This document shows positions 56,283 to 64,000 of a stretch of DNA of 64,000 nt, piece after piece (positions within the stretch are counted from its first letter, which is position 1; each line of letters starts with the position of its first letter). This DNA comes from Methylococcus mesophilus. Lineage in GTDB: Bacteria > Pseudomonadota > Gammaproteobacteria > Methylococcales > Methylococcaceae. Location of the stretch: NCBI RefSeq assembly GCF_026247885.1, contig NZ_CP110921.1, positions 496,001 through 560,000 of the forward strand, written 5' to 3'. Under the pieces are notes generated by a model. The model had not been told where the DNA came from. It ran no database searches and was given only the letters and a program-made list of their open reading frames with translations. Made by a program: the position numbers and the translations under genes.

Positions 56283-57220
56283 CTACTTACTGTAGGTGTC
56301 CTTGTAGTCGTGGTACTTGCCGACCTCGACGTTTTCCAGCACCGCAACCGCATCTTCGGTCAGCACCGCCAGGGAGCTGTACAGCGAGACCAGATAGGAG
56401 GCGATGGCTTTGCGGCTGATGCCGGTGAACTTCACCGACAGGCCGAGACCCTGCTCGCCGGGCAGGCCGGGCTGGTACAGGCCGACCACGCCTTGGCGGC
56501 TCTCGCCGGTACGCAGCAACAGGATTTGGGTCTTGCCGTTTTCGATCTTGAGCTTGTTGCTCGGCACCAGCGGGATGCCGCGCCAGGTGATAAAAGACGA
56601 TCCGAACAAGTTGACGGTGGCCGGCGGCACGCCGCGGCGCGGCGCGTCGCTTCGCGCCCGAAGGCCGCGATGGCCTTGGGATGCGCCAGGAAGAAGGCCG
56701 GTTCCTTCCAGACCTTGGTGATCAGCTCGTCCAGATCGTCCGGTGTCGGCGCGCCGCTCAGCGTCGAAATGCGCTGCTCGGGCGCGATGTTGTGCAATAG
56801 CCCGTATTCCGGATTGTTGACGAGTTCGTCTTCCTGCCGTTCCTTGACGGTTTCGATGGTCAGGCGCAGCTGCTGCTGAATCTGGTCGTGCGGGCTGCTG
56901 TACAGATCCGAAACGCGGGTATGGACGTCCACCAGTGTAGTCACCGCGCTGAGGAAATATTCCCGCGGATTCTCGTCGTAGTCGACGAAAGTCTGCGGCA
57001 GGTCGCTCTCATCCCGCTGCGAGCAGGCAGTCAGCACACGGGATGCGTCCAGCACCCGGTTCACACGGTAGATGCCAGCCTCCACGCCCACCCAGGGCAG
57101 CAGGTGCACCAGCCATCGGGGCGAGATAGTGGACAGCTGGGGGACAGTCTTGGTGGCATTGGCCAACTGACGGGCCGCGGCATCGCTCAGAGCCAATTGT
57201 TTCGCTTCTATTTCAGCCAT
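56283..57220 (-). pseudogene. Family 2A encapsulin shell protein, frameshifted copy
   Basis: A second shell gene, first in the operon, closely similar to the intact copy (MAEIEAKQLALSDAAARQLA at the start, VENVEVGKYHDY-type end). The frame is lost after FGREATRR, where the DNA carries five extra bases (a tandem CGCCG-type duplication near 56632-56646) relative to the intact copy. The original frame resumes as PPATVNLFGSSFITWRG and runs to 56283. As written it would give a 262-residue protein with a wrong tail. A good ribosome site, AAGGAG, precedes the ATG at 57220. Real loss, phase variation or base error are all possible. Confidence 0.88.
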
Positions 57221-57318
57221 TTCTTAACTCCTTGAATAATGACGTGTTGATTGAACGGGAAGCCTCTATCGCCGTGGCTCAGCACTCCATCAGAAACGCT
57301 CTCCCTGATTCCTTGCCC

Positions 57319-57355
57319 AAAAAAAAGCCGACGCCCCCTATCGAGTGCGCCGGCT
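57319..57355 (-). terminator. Strong intrinsic terminator between porin and shell operon
   Basis: On the minus strand AGCCGGCGC pairs with GCGTCGGCT (one G-T type mismatch), with a 12-base loop and a run of eight T. It lies 122 bases past the porin stop and 99 bases before the first shell start, so it probably ends the porin transcript. An AT-rich stretch at 57385-57450 lies between it and the porin. Confidence 0.82.
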
Positions 57356-57476
57356 TCCGGTCGTCCGGTCAGCTACAGGCCTAAGTTCGCAATAAAAGAA
57401 TATCAATAGGTGTTTTTATATCAGACGATTATTTTCGAATGATTTAAGTCTTACCGGCTATATGGGGTCTGCGCGC

Positions 57477-59090
57477 TCAAAACGAGGGATGGAAATGAAC
57501 ATCGTAGTTGTAGCGTACGGAAAACTGGACGCGCGGATCGTTGGCCGCATCGCCGTTCTTGTTCTCCCGCCTCGCCCACATCATTTCGATGCCGGCCAGG
57601 AACTTCGGCATCGGCGCATAAAGCAGGTTGACCGAGGCATACCGGCCGATATGGAAGGCATCGGGATTCTGCCCCCCCGAATTGTCCTGCAGCGTCTCGC
57701 TGTAACCGATGGACGAACTCCAGCGCTCGCTCCAGTAATGGTCGTAGTAGCCCAGCACGCCGAGCAGCGGCATGACCTGACCGCGCAGCATCGCCTGGGG
57801 CGCCAGATCGACGCCGCCGTCCTCGACATAGGAGGCGATGCCCTGGCCGTAGGCCACCTGGCCGAGCAACTGGTCCTTGCCGAAAGTCTTGAAGGCACCG
57901 GAAAAATTGAAACCCCAGCCGACGAAATTCTGAGATGGATTGCCGTTGCGCCGCCCGGTCACCTGGTAGCCGACGGAACGCAGCACGCCGGCGGCCTGGG
58001 CATGCCCCCAATCCCGGTCGGTGCGGATCTGGCCGACCAGATCGGGCCACTGGGTCTTGCTCGCCACCGTCTTGGCGAGATCCGGGTCCACCGTCTGAGC
58101 CTTGCCGGAGTCGATGGCGGAGTTGGGCGACTCCAAGGACATCGCCGCTGACCAGCCGGCACCCAAGTCCGGCGTCCAGCGCAACTGGGGCTGGCGCTGA
58201 AAGATCATGCCGCCCGGCCCCCAGTAGTCGATGATGTTGGGCCAGACGTCGGTGTCCATGAACACGCTCCAGGTTTGCCCTGCCCCGAACTGGCCGAGTT
58301 CGCCCCAGGCATGGCGGAGTCGGAAAGCGGTTTGGCCGGCGTTGGCGCCGACTCCGAACAAATCGAATTCGAATTTGGTCTTGATGTCGCCCAGCGCGGT
58401 GGGAAATAGGGTGTTCATGCCGAAGCGCGATTGGCGGGCGCTGAACGTGGTCTGGCCGCTGGTGCCGCAGCCCGGATCGTTGCCTTGCGGGGGGCAGTTC
58501 ACCGGGATCATCGAGGCGCGGGTGGTCGCCTGCCAGACGGGGTTCTCGCGGCCCGCGTCGTAGATGGAATCGGCTTCGATGAAGCCGTAGAGATCCACCG
58601 TAGTTTGCTTGGTGTAGGTAATCTCGCCCAAACGGCCCGGCTCGGGCTCGGTGCGGAACACGTCGCCGGGATGGGCCTGCTTTTCAGCCCGCTGCGTATC
58701 GGGCGCCGCCGCCACGGACCGCGCCCAGGCCGCCTGGCGCGGCGACATCTCCGGCGTGGGCTTGGGCGAGGCCGCCGGTTGAACCTGGGCCGCCAGCGTG
58801 GCGACCAGTTGTTCCATGGCCTTCATGCGCGCCTCCATCTCCCGGTTCGAGCGCTGCATCGCTTCGAGCTGCGCCTTGAGATCGGCCACGAATTCCGCGG
58901 GATACGCCGCTCCGCTCGAGGCCAGCATGGCGCCCGCCAATGCGGCGGCAGACAACCGCGGGAGGTTTCCGTAGCCTTCCGGGAAGGAGCACAAGGAAGT
59001 CGAGCGAAGCGAGCGAGTGCGACGCCCCCCGCGAAGCCGTAGGCCCGGATGTTTTGTCGGAGTCTGCGGCTTCATCGCGTGTGGAGCCAA
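57477..59090 (-). CDS. DcaP-like outer-membrane porin
   Basis: An outer-membrane trimeric porin by resemblance to DcaP. A short coiled coil (ADLKAQLEAMQRSNREMEAR) follows the export signal, then TTVDLYGFIEADSIYDAGR begins a 16-stranded-type barrel ending in phenylalanine (YNYDVHFHPSF). DcaP proteins admit dicarboxylates. The N terminus is odd: 40 basic residues precede the hydrophobic signal (LSAAALAGAMLASSG). A TTG at 58994 would give a normal signal peptide and may be the true start. An IS3 element ends 35 bases upstream, so its native promoter may be gone. Confidence 0.85.
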   Translation of the reverse strand: MAPHAMKPQTPTKHPGLRLRGGRRTRSLRSTSLCSFPEGYGNLPRLSAAALAGAMLASSGAAYPAEFVADLKAQLEAMQRSNREMEARMKAMEQLVATLAAQVQPAASPKPTPEMSPRQAAWARSVAAAPDTQRAEKQAHPGDVFRTEPEPGRLGEITYTKQTTVDLYGFIEADSIYDAGRENPVWQATTRASMIPVNCPPQGNDPGCGTSGQTTFSARQSRFGMNTLFPTALGDIKTKFEFDLFGVGANAGQTAFRLRHAWGELGQFGAGQTWSVFMDTDVWPNIIDYWGPGGMIFQRQPQLRWTPDLGAGWSAAMSLESPNSAIDSGKAQTVDPDLAKTVASKTQWPDLVGQIRTDRDWGHAQAAGVLRSVGYQVTGRRNGNPSQNFVGWGFNFSGAFKTFGKDQLLGQVAYGQGIASYVEDGGVDLAPQAMLRGQVMPLLGVLGYYDHYWSERWSSSIGYSETLQDNSGGQNPDAFHIGRYASVNLLYAPMPKFLAGIEMMWARRENKNGDAANDPRVQFSVRYNYDVHFHPSF

Positions 59091-59140
59091 AACATAGGGG
59101 ATCCGACACGGCGTCGAGTCATACTGACCTGCTCCCCGAT

Positions 59141-60169
59141 TTAGTCCGAAACGGACATAGAGTCTGTGGTTAAAAATGTGTCTGCAAACTGATCTGGCGT
59201 CAGGTAAGCCAACGAACTGTGGGGGCGTTGCTCATTGTATTCCCGACGCCACTCCTCAATGACTTGGCGAGCATGGCGCATCGAGACGAACCAATGCTCG
59301 TTCAGGCATTCATCCCGGAATTTGCCGTTGAAGCTTTCGATGTAGGCGTTCTGCTGTGGCTTACCTGGCTGGATGAAGCTCAAGCACAGTCCTTGGCTAT
59401 CGGCCCATTCATCCAAAGCCTTGCCGGCAAACTCGGGGCCGTTGTCGACGGTGACTGATTTGGGCAATCCGCGGATCTCTGCCAGCCGTTGCAGCACACC
59501 GACTACACGTCTGCCAGGCAGCGAAGTATCGACTTCGATGGCCAAGCACTGCTTCGTGAAGTCATCGACGATATTCAGGCACCGCAGCCGCCGACCATCG
59601 GCCAAACCGTCCGAAACATAGTCCATAGACCAACTCTCGTTAGGCGCCGATGGCGCGACCTTGATTTGGCGCTCCACGCCGGCAATGCGCTTCCGCTTTC
59701 GTTTGCGGACCATCAGGCCGGCCTCGTGATACACGCGATAGGTGCGCTTTCGGTTGATTTCCCAACCCTCTCGGCAAAGTAGCACGTGCAGCCGGCGATA
59801 CCCATAGCGCCGCTTCTGCGCTGCCAATTCGCACAGTCGTTCCTTGAGCTCCTGGTCTGCTGGCCGCTTAGCTTCGTAGCGATACAGCGACCGAGAAATA
59901 CCGATCAGCCCACAAGCCCGCGTGACGCCCATCTGGTGCTTTGTCATCAGATGGGAGACCGCCGCCCTCTTGGCTTGTGGGCTTACCACTTTCGGCCTAC
60001 AACCTCTTTCAACGCAGCATTGTCCAGCATCGCCTCCGCCAGCAGGCGCTTGAGCCGGGCATTCTCGGTCTCCAGTGCCTTGAGCCGCTGCGCATCCGAC
60101 ACTGTCAGGCCGCCGTATTTCGCTTTCCAGTTGTAGTACGTCGCCTCGCTGAGCCCGTGCTTGCGGCAC
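59141..60169 (-). CDS. IS3-family transposase, orfB (DDE integrase)
   Basis: The catalytic half of the transposase, probably made as an OrfAB fusion by -1 frameshifting in the 59983-60169 overlap. The DDE triad is seen in WSMDYVSDG, SVTVDNGPEF and PQQNAYIESFNGKFRDECL. RPADQELKERLCELAAQKRR is the usual HTH_21 segment. The first residues before the overlap are not expressed on their own. The stop lies 16 bases from the left end of the element. It appears intact. Confidence 0.95.
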   Translation of the reverse strand: MPQARAQRGDVLQLESEIRRPDSVGCAAAQGTGDRECPAQAPAGGGDAGQCCVERGCRPKVVSPQAKRAAVSHLMTKHQMGVTRACGLIGISRSLYRYEAKRPADQELKERLCELAAQKRRYGYRRLHVLLCREGWEINRKRTYRVYHEAGLMVRKRKRKRIAGVERQIKVAPSAPNESWSMDYVSDGLADGRRLRCLNIVDDFTKQCLAIEVDTSLPGRRVVGVLQRLAEIRGLPKSVTVDNGPEFAGKALDEWADSQGLCLSFIQPGKPQQNAYIESFNGKFRDECLNEHWFVSMRHARQVIEEWRREYNEQRPHSSLAYLTPDQFADTFLTTDSMSVSD

Positions 60170-60246
60170 AGCTCCGCTACTTTTAGGCCGGCTTCGGCTT
60201 CCTTCAGGATGCCAATGATCTGTTCTTCGGTGAAACGCTTCTTCAT
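59983..60246 (-). CDS. IS3-family transposase, orfA
   Basis: An 87-residue DNA-binding protein. Residues 1-45 form the helix-turn-helix (KKRFTEEQIIGILKEAEAG, HGLSEATYYNWKAKYGG) and residues 55-80 a leucine zipper (LKALETENARLKRLLAEAML). It binds the terminal repeats and is the N-terminal part of the OrfAB transposase. The start is 60 bases inside the right end. Confidence 0.95.
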   Translation of the reverse strand: MKKRFTEEQIIGILKEAEAGLKVAELCRKHGLSEATYYNWKAKYGGLTVSDAQRLKALETENARLKRLLAEAMLDNAALKEVVGRKW

Positions 60247-60310
60247 GCCGCCTCCTATCGAGGCAGACTCTACATCACGACCGGACTAATCTCGGGGAGC
60301 AGGTCAATAC

Positions 60311-60588
60311 ATGGTCGCCCCAGTATGACAAGCGTTTCGTACCGAAGTTGAGAAAGGGGAGAATGCAGCCATACATTTGGACTCGTGTGGAAGGGTGACC
60401 CTCGGTCCCGGATGGAATCTGCGGGTTGGGGCCTTATCACTGTGCCGCGCTGGATGCGCCATGACTCTAGCAGGTTCGCCCAACGCCGGTCTCGCCGGCT
60501 CGCCATCGGTTCGGATCACCTAAGCATTCATGTGGCGGGAAAGCCCTCCGTTAAACTCGGGTGGGTCCAATCGTCAAATGGAGAAACT
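60311..60588. other. Region between the two insertion sequences
   Basis: No supported gene. It contains the non-coding 3' end of the IS110 element (near 60530-60588) and flanking DNA with no recognisable family. The exact IS110 end cannot be fixed by eye. Confidence 0.4.
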
Positions 60589-61635
60589 TCAGGCGGTGGC
60601 CGCTTGCGGCACATCACTTGGCCGATAGTCCTGGTCGTGCGCCAAGAGCGCGAAGGCGATGCGGACGTTTTTGTGAGCCAAGGCCACCGCCGCGATGTTG
60701 GGTTGACGCCGATCGGCCAGCCGCGTCAGCCAGGCGGCGTTGACGTCCGCTCTCCGCTGAGCGGTGCGGAGAGCCGAACGCGCCCCATGAATCAGCAACG
60801 TTCGGAGATAGGTATCGCCACGCTTGCTGATGCCGAGGAGCCGGGTTTTGCCGCCGGTGGAAGACTGCTTCGGTACCAAGCCCAGCCAGGCCGCCAATTG
60901 CCGGCCGTTGGCGAATCCCCGGATGTCGCCGATCGAGGCTAACAGTGCGGTGGCGATGAGCGGACCGATGCCGGGAATCTGCGCCAGTCGGCGGGACACG
61001 GGGTTCGCGCCGTGGACCGCCTCGATGCGCTGGGTCAGGTCATCCACCTGGCGATTCAGTTCAGCGAGATGAGCCCCCAACGTGTGGAGGAGCTCCCGGA
61101 AGGCGCCGGGCAGATCGTTCTCGGCATCCTCCAGAATTTCAGGAAGACGCTGCTTCAAGGTGGCCAGTCCCTTCGGGACCACCAGGCCGAATCCGGCGAG
61201 AAGGCCGCGGATCTGGTTGGCCTGCGCGGTTCGTGCGGTGACGAAACCCTGGCGAGCGCGGTGCAGAGCCAACAGTGCCTGTTGCTCGGGCGCCTCGATG
61301 GAGACGACACACACGGAGGGCCGGGACACCGCCTCGCAGATGGCTTCCGCGTCGGCGGCATCGTGCTTGTTGGCTTTGACGTAAGGTTTCACGAATTGCG
61401 GCGCCATCAGCTTGACCGTGTGGCCCAAGACCGTCAGGCGCCGAGCCCAATCATGGGCGCCGCTGCAGGCCTCGATGCCGATGAGACACAGCGGGAGATT
61501 GGCGAAGAACGGCAGAACTTGATGACGCTTGAGCGCCTTACGGATCACGGGCTTGCCCCGGGTATCCACCGCATGGACCTGGATCACGTGCTTCGCGATG
61601 TCGAGACCTACAGTGGTGATGATGGGCGTGGTCAT
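60589..61635 (-). CDS. IS110-family transposase
   Basis: A 348-residue recombinase. The N-terminal RuvC-like DEDD domain shows VGLDIAKHVIQVHAVD, LIGIEACSGAHDWARRL and KHDAADAEAICEA. The C-terminal Tnp20 domain shows IPGIGPLIATALLASIGD and the serine-bearing SSTGGKTRLLGISKRGD. IS110 enzymes work with an element-encoded bridge RNA that pairs with target and donor DNA. The ATG at 61635 follows AAGGAGC. It is intact over the whole length. Confidence 0.96.
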   Translation of the reverse strand: MTTPIITTVGLDIAKHVIQVHAVDTRGKPVIRKALKRHQVLPFFANLPLCLIGIEACSGAHDWARRLTVLGHTVKLMAPQFVKPYVKANKHDAADAEAICEAVSRPSVCVVSIEAPEQQALLALHRARQGFVTARTAQANQIRGLLAGFGLVVPKGLATLKQRLPEILEDAENDLPGAFRELLHTLGAHLAELNRQVDDLTQRIEAVHGANPVSRRLAQIPGIGPLIATALLASIGDIRGFANGRQLAAWLGLVPKQSSTGGKTRLLGISKRGDTYLRTLLIHGARSALRTAQRRADVNAAWLTRLADRRQPNIAAVALAHKNVRIAFALLAHDQDYRPSDVPQAATA

Positions 61636-61860
61636 GGAATGCTCCTTATCAGTAGCGTGCAAGGGGAAGCCCCAAGGTGGCACGACGGTGCCGGTTAAGG
61701 AAGGGGCGACCATCCCATTATTGTGGGAGCCTTGGCGGAGTGCGTCGCGGAGAGACGGACGGAGCCGAGGCGGACGCCGGACGGCGCGGGCCACCGAAGG
61801 CAAAGGCGTCGCCACAATTTGCTCCCGAGGGTGACTGGGATGTCCCGTCGGGTTTCGCAA
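61636..61860 (-). ncRNA. Candidate IS110 bridge-RNA leader
   Basis: The 225 bases upstream of the transposase lack a homologous protein frame but hold several hairpins: GGGG/CCCC at 61663-61673, GGCAC/GTGCC at 61679-61692 and CCCA/TGGG at 61714-61726, with more GC-rich pairings to 61830. IS110-group elements encode the bridge RNA in this position. I cannot locate the target and donor loops or the end of the element, so this is a positional inference. Confidence 0.35.
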
Positions 61861-61990
61861 GAAATGGCGACCCTCAAGATGACCCAGAAAATGCCTGGGT
61901 TTCGAAACCCCAGCCGAAGACTTTCAGCGGGATATCCTCGACTCAAAATGCTCTGTCGCACTTCAAATTTGAAACCGCCCTCCTTCACAA

Positions 61991-62060
61991 GCGCAGATAT
62001 CGTATCTTCCGGCATGCTGGAAGCCCTAAATCGGTCCAAAACCCCAGGTGTCCGATCGCA
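61991..62060 (+). pseudogene. 3' fragment of a second HAD-fold gene
   Basis: The frame TSADIVSSGMLEALNRSKTP matches the C terminus of the HAD protein at 50013-50483 (SADIVSPGILEALELLQNP). The DNA also matches closely, including GCAGA-ATCGT and CCAAAACCCC. Everything upstream of it is missing, and the IS110 element lies just before it. It is a leftover of a duplicated or displaced paralogue. Confidence 0.72.
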
Positions 62061-62107
62061 TAAAGGCCGGCCGCCGGGTCGGTACCCGGCGACATACCAG
62101 CCCCCAA

Positions 62108-63631
62108 TCAATACAACCGCATCTGAATGATCCCGAACAGGCTACCGGTGTATAGGGTGCCGTCCGGCGCCAGGCTCAGAGGCGCGTAGTGGTTGTTGTA
62201 AAGGAAATTATCGCTGGCGCCCCCGATTTGCACCGAGAACAGCGATTTATTCAAATCGTCCGGCGCCAGCCCAGTCAGATACCAATAGCCGTCGATACGC
62301 TTCTCGTACACATAGACGACGCCGCTGTGCGAATTGCCCTTCGACACGACCGAGGGTACGGATATCTTTTTATTGACATCGCCAAGCACCGCCCCCGCGG
62401 GCGTGACGTCGATACGGGCAAAGCCCGGAGCCGTGATCTTCCTGCCGGTCACGGATTTCGGCCCGGTATAACCCCAATTATTCTCGACGAATAGTGCCAC
62501 TCCAGACTGGGTGGGATAGGCAATTATGCTGTTTTCGTCCGCGCTCTTGTTAGTAGCGAACGGCTGGACCTGGCTGAACAAACGCGGTTCCTGGCCGACA
62601 TCGGTTTCGGCGCGATAGATGTTGACATTCATCGGCGTGGCGTTGTCGGCAATGGTGACATAGCGGCGGTCCCCGAGAGTGAATACCGTCGGCGTCGTCC
62701 CGGATCCCTGGCTGATCTGGCCCGGCTTTTGTTCCTTGCCACGATCGTAGCGCTCCGACCAGTCGATCACTATCGATCCGGCGCGGCGGCCAAACCGATA
62801 CAGCTTGTGCGTGGACACGACGTAAACGCCGCTTCCTTCATGTGCGCCGTCCCCTTCATCGACCGCAATGGAATTCGCAATCTCCTGGTAGTTCCAGGCA
62901 TCGGAAGCGACGCGCACCCCATCGCCTTCGGGATCGTTCAGATCGAAGACCTGGACGCTGTCGTCCGGATCGATGTAGCCGACGATGCCCTGGCTGCTGA
63001 CCCACCAGATATTCCCGGACTTGTCCGGCATGGCCGAATATAGTTCGTCGCCCTTCGGCAGAAAGCGGTTCAGGTTGACATCCCGCGCCGCTACGAAGGT
63101 TCCCGTCCCCGATGGCGAGCCCAGAAGAGGCTGGTAAACGACCAGATGGCCGTCACCTTGGACCACCACCGGGCGGTCCAAATCGTCCAGGTAGAAATAG
63201 CCTCCCCCGCCGGCGTTGGTAAGGCTGGTGCTCGCGGACGGCAGCTCTTTCGTTGCGAGCAAATGCATTTCCGGATCGAAGGCCAGCAACTGCTTTTTGC
63301 CTTGCTGACCGGGCACCGGATATCCATAACAGACCGAATAGAGATTGCCGGCCGCGTCAAAAGTATGCGTAAGGCATTCGCCGAACGGCACGATCTTTTT
63401 CGAGTGGGTCACGGGATTCACCGACACCCCATTGGTGACCAATTTTACGTCCGCACCCACCGCGGCGTTCGGACCGGGAACGGTGTAATTGTCACTCTGG
63501 TAGGAATCGTTATGCATGTTGCTGCGGTTATTCGGCGCAAGCCCCGGGTTCTGCCAAGTGCCATCGGAAAACACCGGCGCCGCGGCGAGGCTCAGTACGC
63601 TGGATAACATTAAATTACGTGAGGCTTTCAT
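62108..63631 (-). CDS. Exported protein of unknown function, propeller-like
   Basis: A 507-residue protein I cannot assign. A signal peptide covers residues 1-22 (LMLSSVLSLAAAPVFS). The mature part has repeated strand-turn patterns of the kind 'DAAGNLYSVCYGY', 'DDLDRPVVVQGDGHLVVY', 'DKSGNIWWVSSQGIVGYI' and 'APDGTLYTGSLFGI', which suggests a six- or seven-bladed beta-propeller. Two cysteines (GECLTH and SVCYGY) may form a disulfide. The start at 63631 (MKASRNLML) gives a clean signal peptide, after AGGAGTG. No neighbour suggests a role. Confidence 0.7.
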   Translation of the reverse strand: MKASRNLMLSSVLSLAAAPVFSDGTWQNPGLAPNNRSNMHNDSYQSDNYTVPGPNAAVGADVKLVTNGVSVNPVTHSKKIVPFGECLTHTFDAAGNLYSVCYGYPVPGQQGKKQLLAFDPEMHLLATKELPSASTSLTNAGGGGYFYLDDLDRPVVVQGDGHLVVYQPLLGSPSGTGTFVAARDVNLNRFLPKGDELYSAMPDKSGNIWWVSSQGIVGYIDPDDSVQVFDLNDPEGDGVRVASDAWNYQEIANSIAVDEGDGAHEGSGVYVVSTHKLYRFGRRAGSIVIDWSERYDRGKEQKPGQISQGSGTTPTVFTLGDRRYVTIADNATPMNVNIYRAETDVGQEPRLFSQVQPFATNKSADENSIIAYPTQSGVALFVENNWGYTGPKSVTGRKITAPGFARIDVTPAGAVLGDVNKKISVPSVVSKGNSHSGVVYVYEKRIDGYWYLTGLAPDDLNKSLFSVQIGGASDNFLYNNHYAPLSLAPDGTLYTGSLFGIIQMRLY

Positions 63632-64000
63632 ATCACTCCTAACAATCAATAGAAAAAACATCCCTATGTGCCAGCCTTTGTCAGGCACCTGTATTCAATA
63701 GAAACGACACGCCAACCCTTCGACCGCCCCAAGACCACAACTTATTAAGGACCATCAAAGTAGTTTCACATGCACCCCTACTCCTTAAGGGGAAGGACGG
63801 GAAGAGCTGATATTGAATTACCTTATTAACTATCGATATACTCAAATAAAGCTCAAAATCATGTGACATCCTGCAGACCACGGGCGCAGCCAGTCTGAAC
63901 GGGGATCGTTCGGTATACGATTGGGTTTAAAAAAGCGAGGCCAGGCTGGTTTTATGTATCCGAGAAACCGCCTCCACAGCATTCTGCGCAAGACGCATTC
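63632..64000. other. Right-end intergenic region
   Basis: Noticeably more AT-rich than the rest of the window, particularly 63640-63860. No supported gene. A possible plus-strand start at 63954 (MYPRNRLHSILRKTH) runs off the end and has only a weak ribosome site, so I do not call it. Confidence 0.4.

Larger units (their letters stand above)
59121..60310. mobile_element. IS3-family insertion sequence (IS407-like) with target duplication
   Basis: The element spans 59125-60306 (1182 bp). The left end reads TGACCTGCTCCCCGATTTAG and the right end, on the other strand, TGACCTGCTCCCCGAGATTAG. The 4-bp target duplication ATAC flanks it at 59121-59124 and 60307-60310. Two overlapping frames, orfA and orfB, run on the minus strand. 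The intact ends and duplication show a single recent insertion. Confidence 0.95.

Noticed and set aside
56620-56650. Programmed frameshift in the first shell gene
   Set aside because: The junction has no slippery heptamer or stimulatory structure that I can see, and a simple 5-base slippage explains the difference from the intact copy.
61636-61860. Extension of the IS110 transposase frame upstream of the ATG at 61635
   Set aside because: The frame is open but the extra residues are Arg/Pro/Ser-rich without homology, while the family begins at the VGLDIAKH segment just after the chosen ATG.

Overview
The window is GC-rich chromosomal DNA from a gammaproteobacterium. The housekeeping set (type I glutamine synthetase with an adenylylation tyrosine, a MutT-ThiE fusion, ArgJ, SecA, UvrC, PgsA, MutL, MiaA, TrxB, FtsK, RatA-like protein, flavodoxin, NhaD antiporter) fits a free-living Methylococcus-like genome. 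That lineage is an inference from gene content; no methane-oxidation gene is present here to prove it.

Layout. 1-250: tRNA-Gly and tRNA-Cys behind a consensus promoter. 477-9521: glnA, MutT-ThiE fusion, argJ and secA on the minus strand, uvrC and pgsA on the plus strand. 9581-16184: a minus-strand signalling operon with a STAS anti-anti-sigma protein, a HATPase anti-sigma kinase, a short NAD-glutamate dehydrogenase, a tiny PAS protein and a multi-PAS SpoIIE-type phosphatase whose last PAS is LOV-like but lacks the photoactive cysteine. 16279-20500: a HerA-like ATPase and tiny membrane protein facing away from two coiled-coil membrane-associated proteins, then mepA. 21413-21819: wreck of a VapBC module. 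21902-30261: miaA, mutL, lipoprotein, trxB, ftsK, ratA, flavodoxin. 30654-39936: NhaD, porin-like protein, HAD phosphatase with SDR, MFS carrier, solute-binding protein, SemiSWEET, DUF1003 protein, methyltransferase, plus a small palindromic repeat. 40273-42421: a VOC gene with a nonsense codon, an intact VOC gene and a RES/Xre toxin-antitoxin pair. 42445-46955: TauE/SafE, DUF3604, HupE/UreJ-like and parvulin proteins. 47162-50483: alpha/beta hydrolase, ribBA, O-methyltransferase, HAD protein.

The most interesting locus is 50499-57220. On the minus strand it encodes two tandem family 2A encapsulin shell proteins (the first broken by a 5-bp duplication), a SufS-type cysteine desulfurase with a roughly 300-residue disordered N-terminal cargo extension, a single-domain rhodanese, an amino-acid permease of the HAAAP type and a UPF0126/TRIC membrane protein. 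This looks like a sulfur-handling nanocompartment: the permease may bring in cysteine, the encapsulated desulfurase releases persulfide sulfur, and the rhodanese may pass it on. The desulfurase contains an exact in-frame 75-bp tandem duplication near its PLP pocket, and three Y-F-L motifs lie in its extension.

The right end (57477-64000) holds a DcaP-like porin, an intact IS3-family element with a 4-bp target duplication just upstream of that porin, an IS110-family element with a candidate bridge-RNA leader, a 3' remnant of a paralogue of the HAD gene at 50013, and an exported protein of unknown function.
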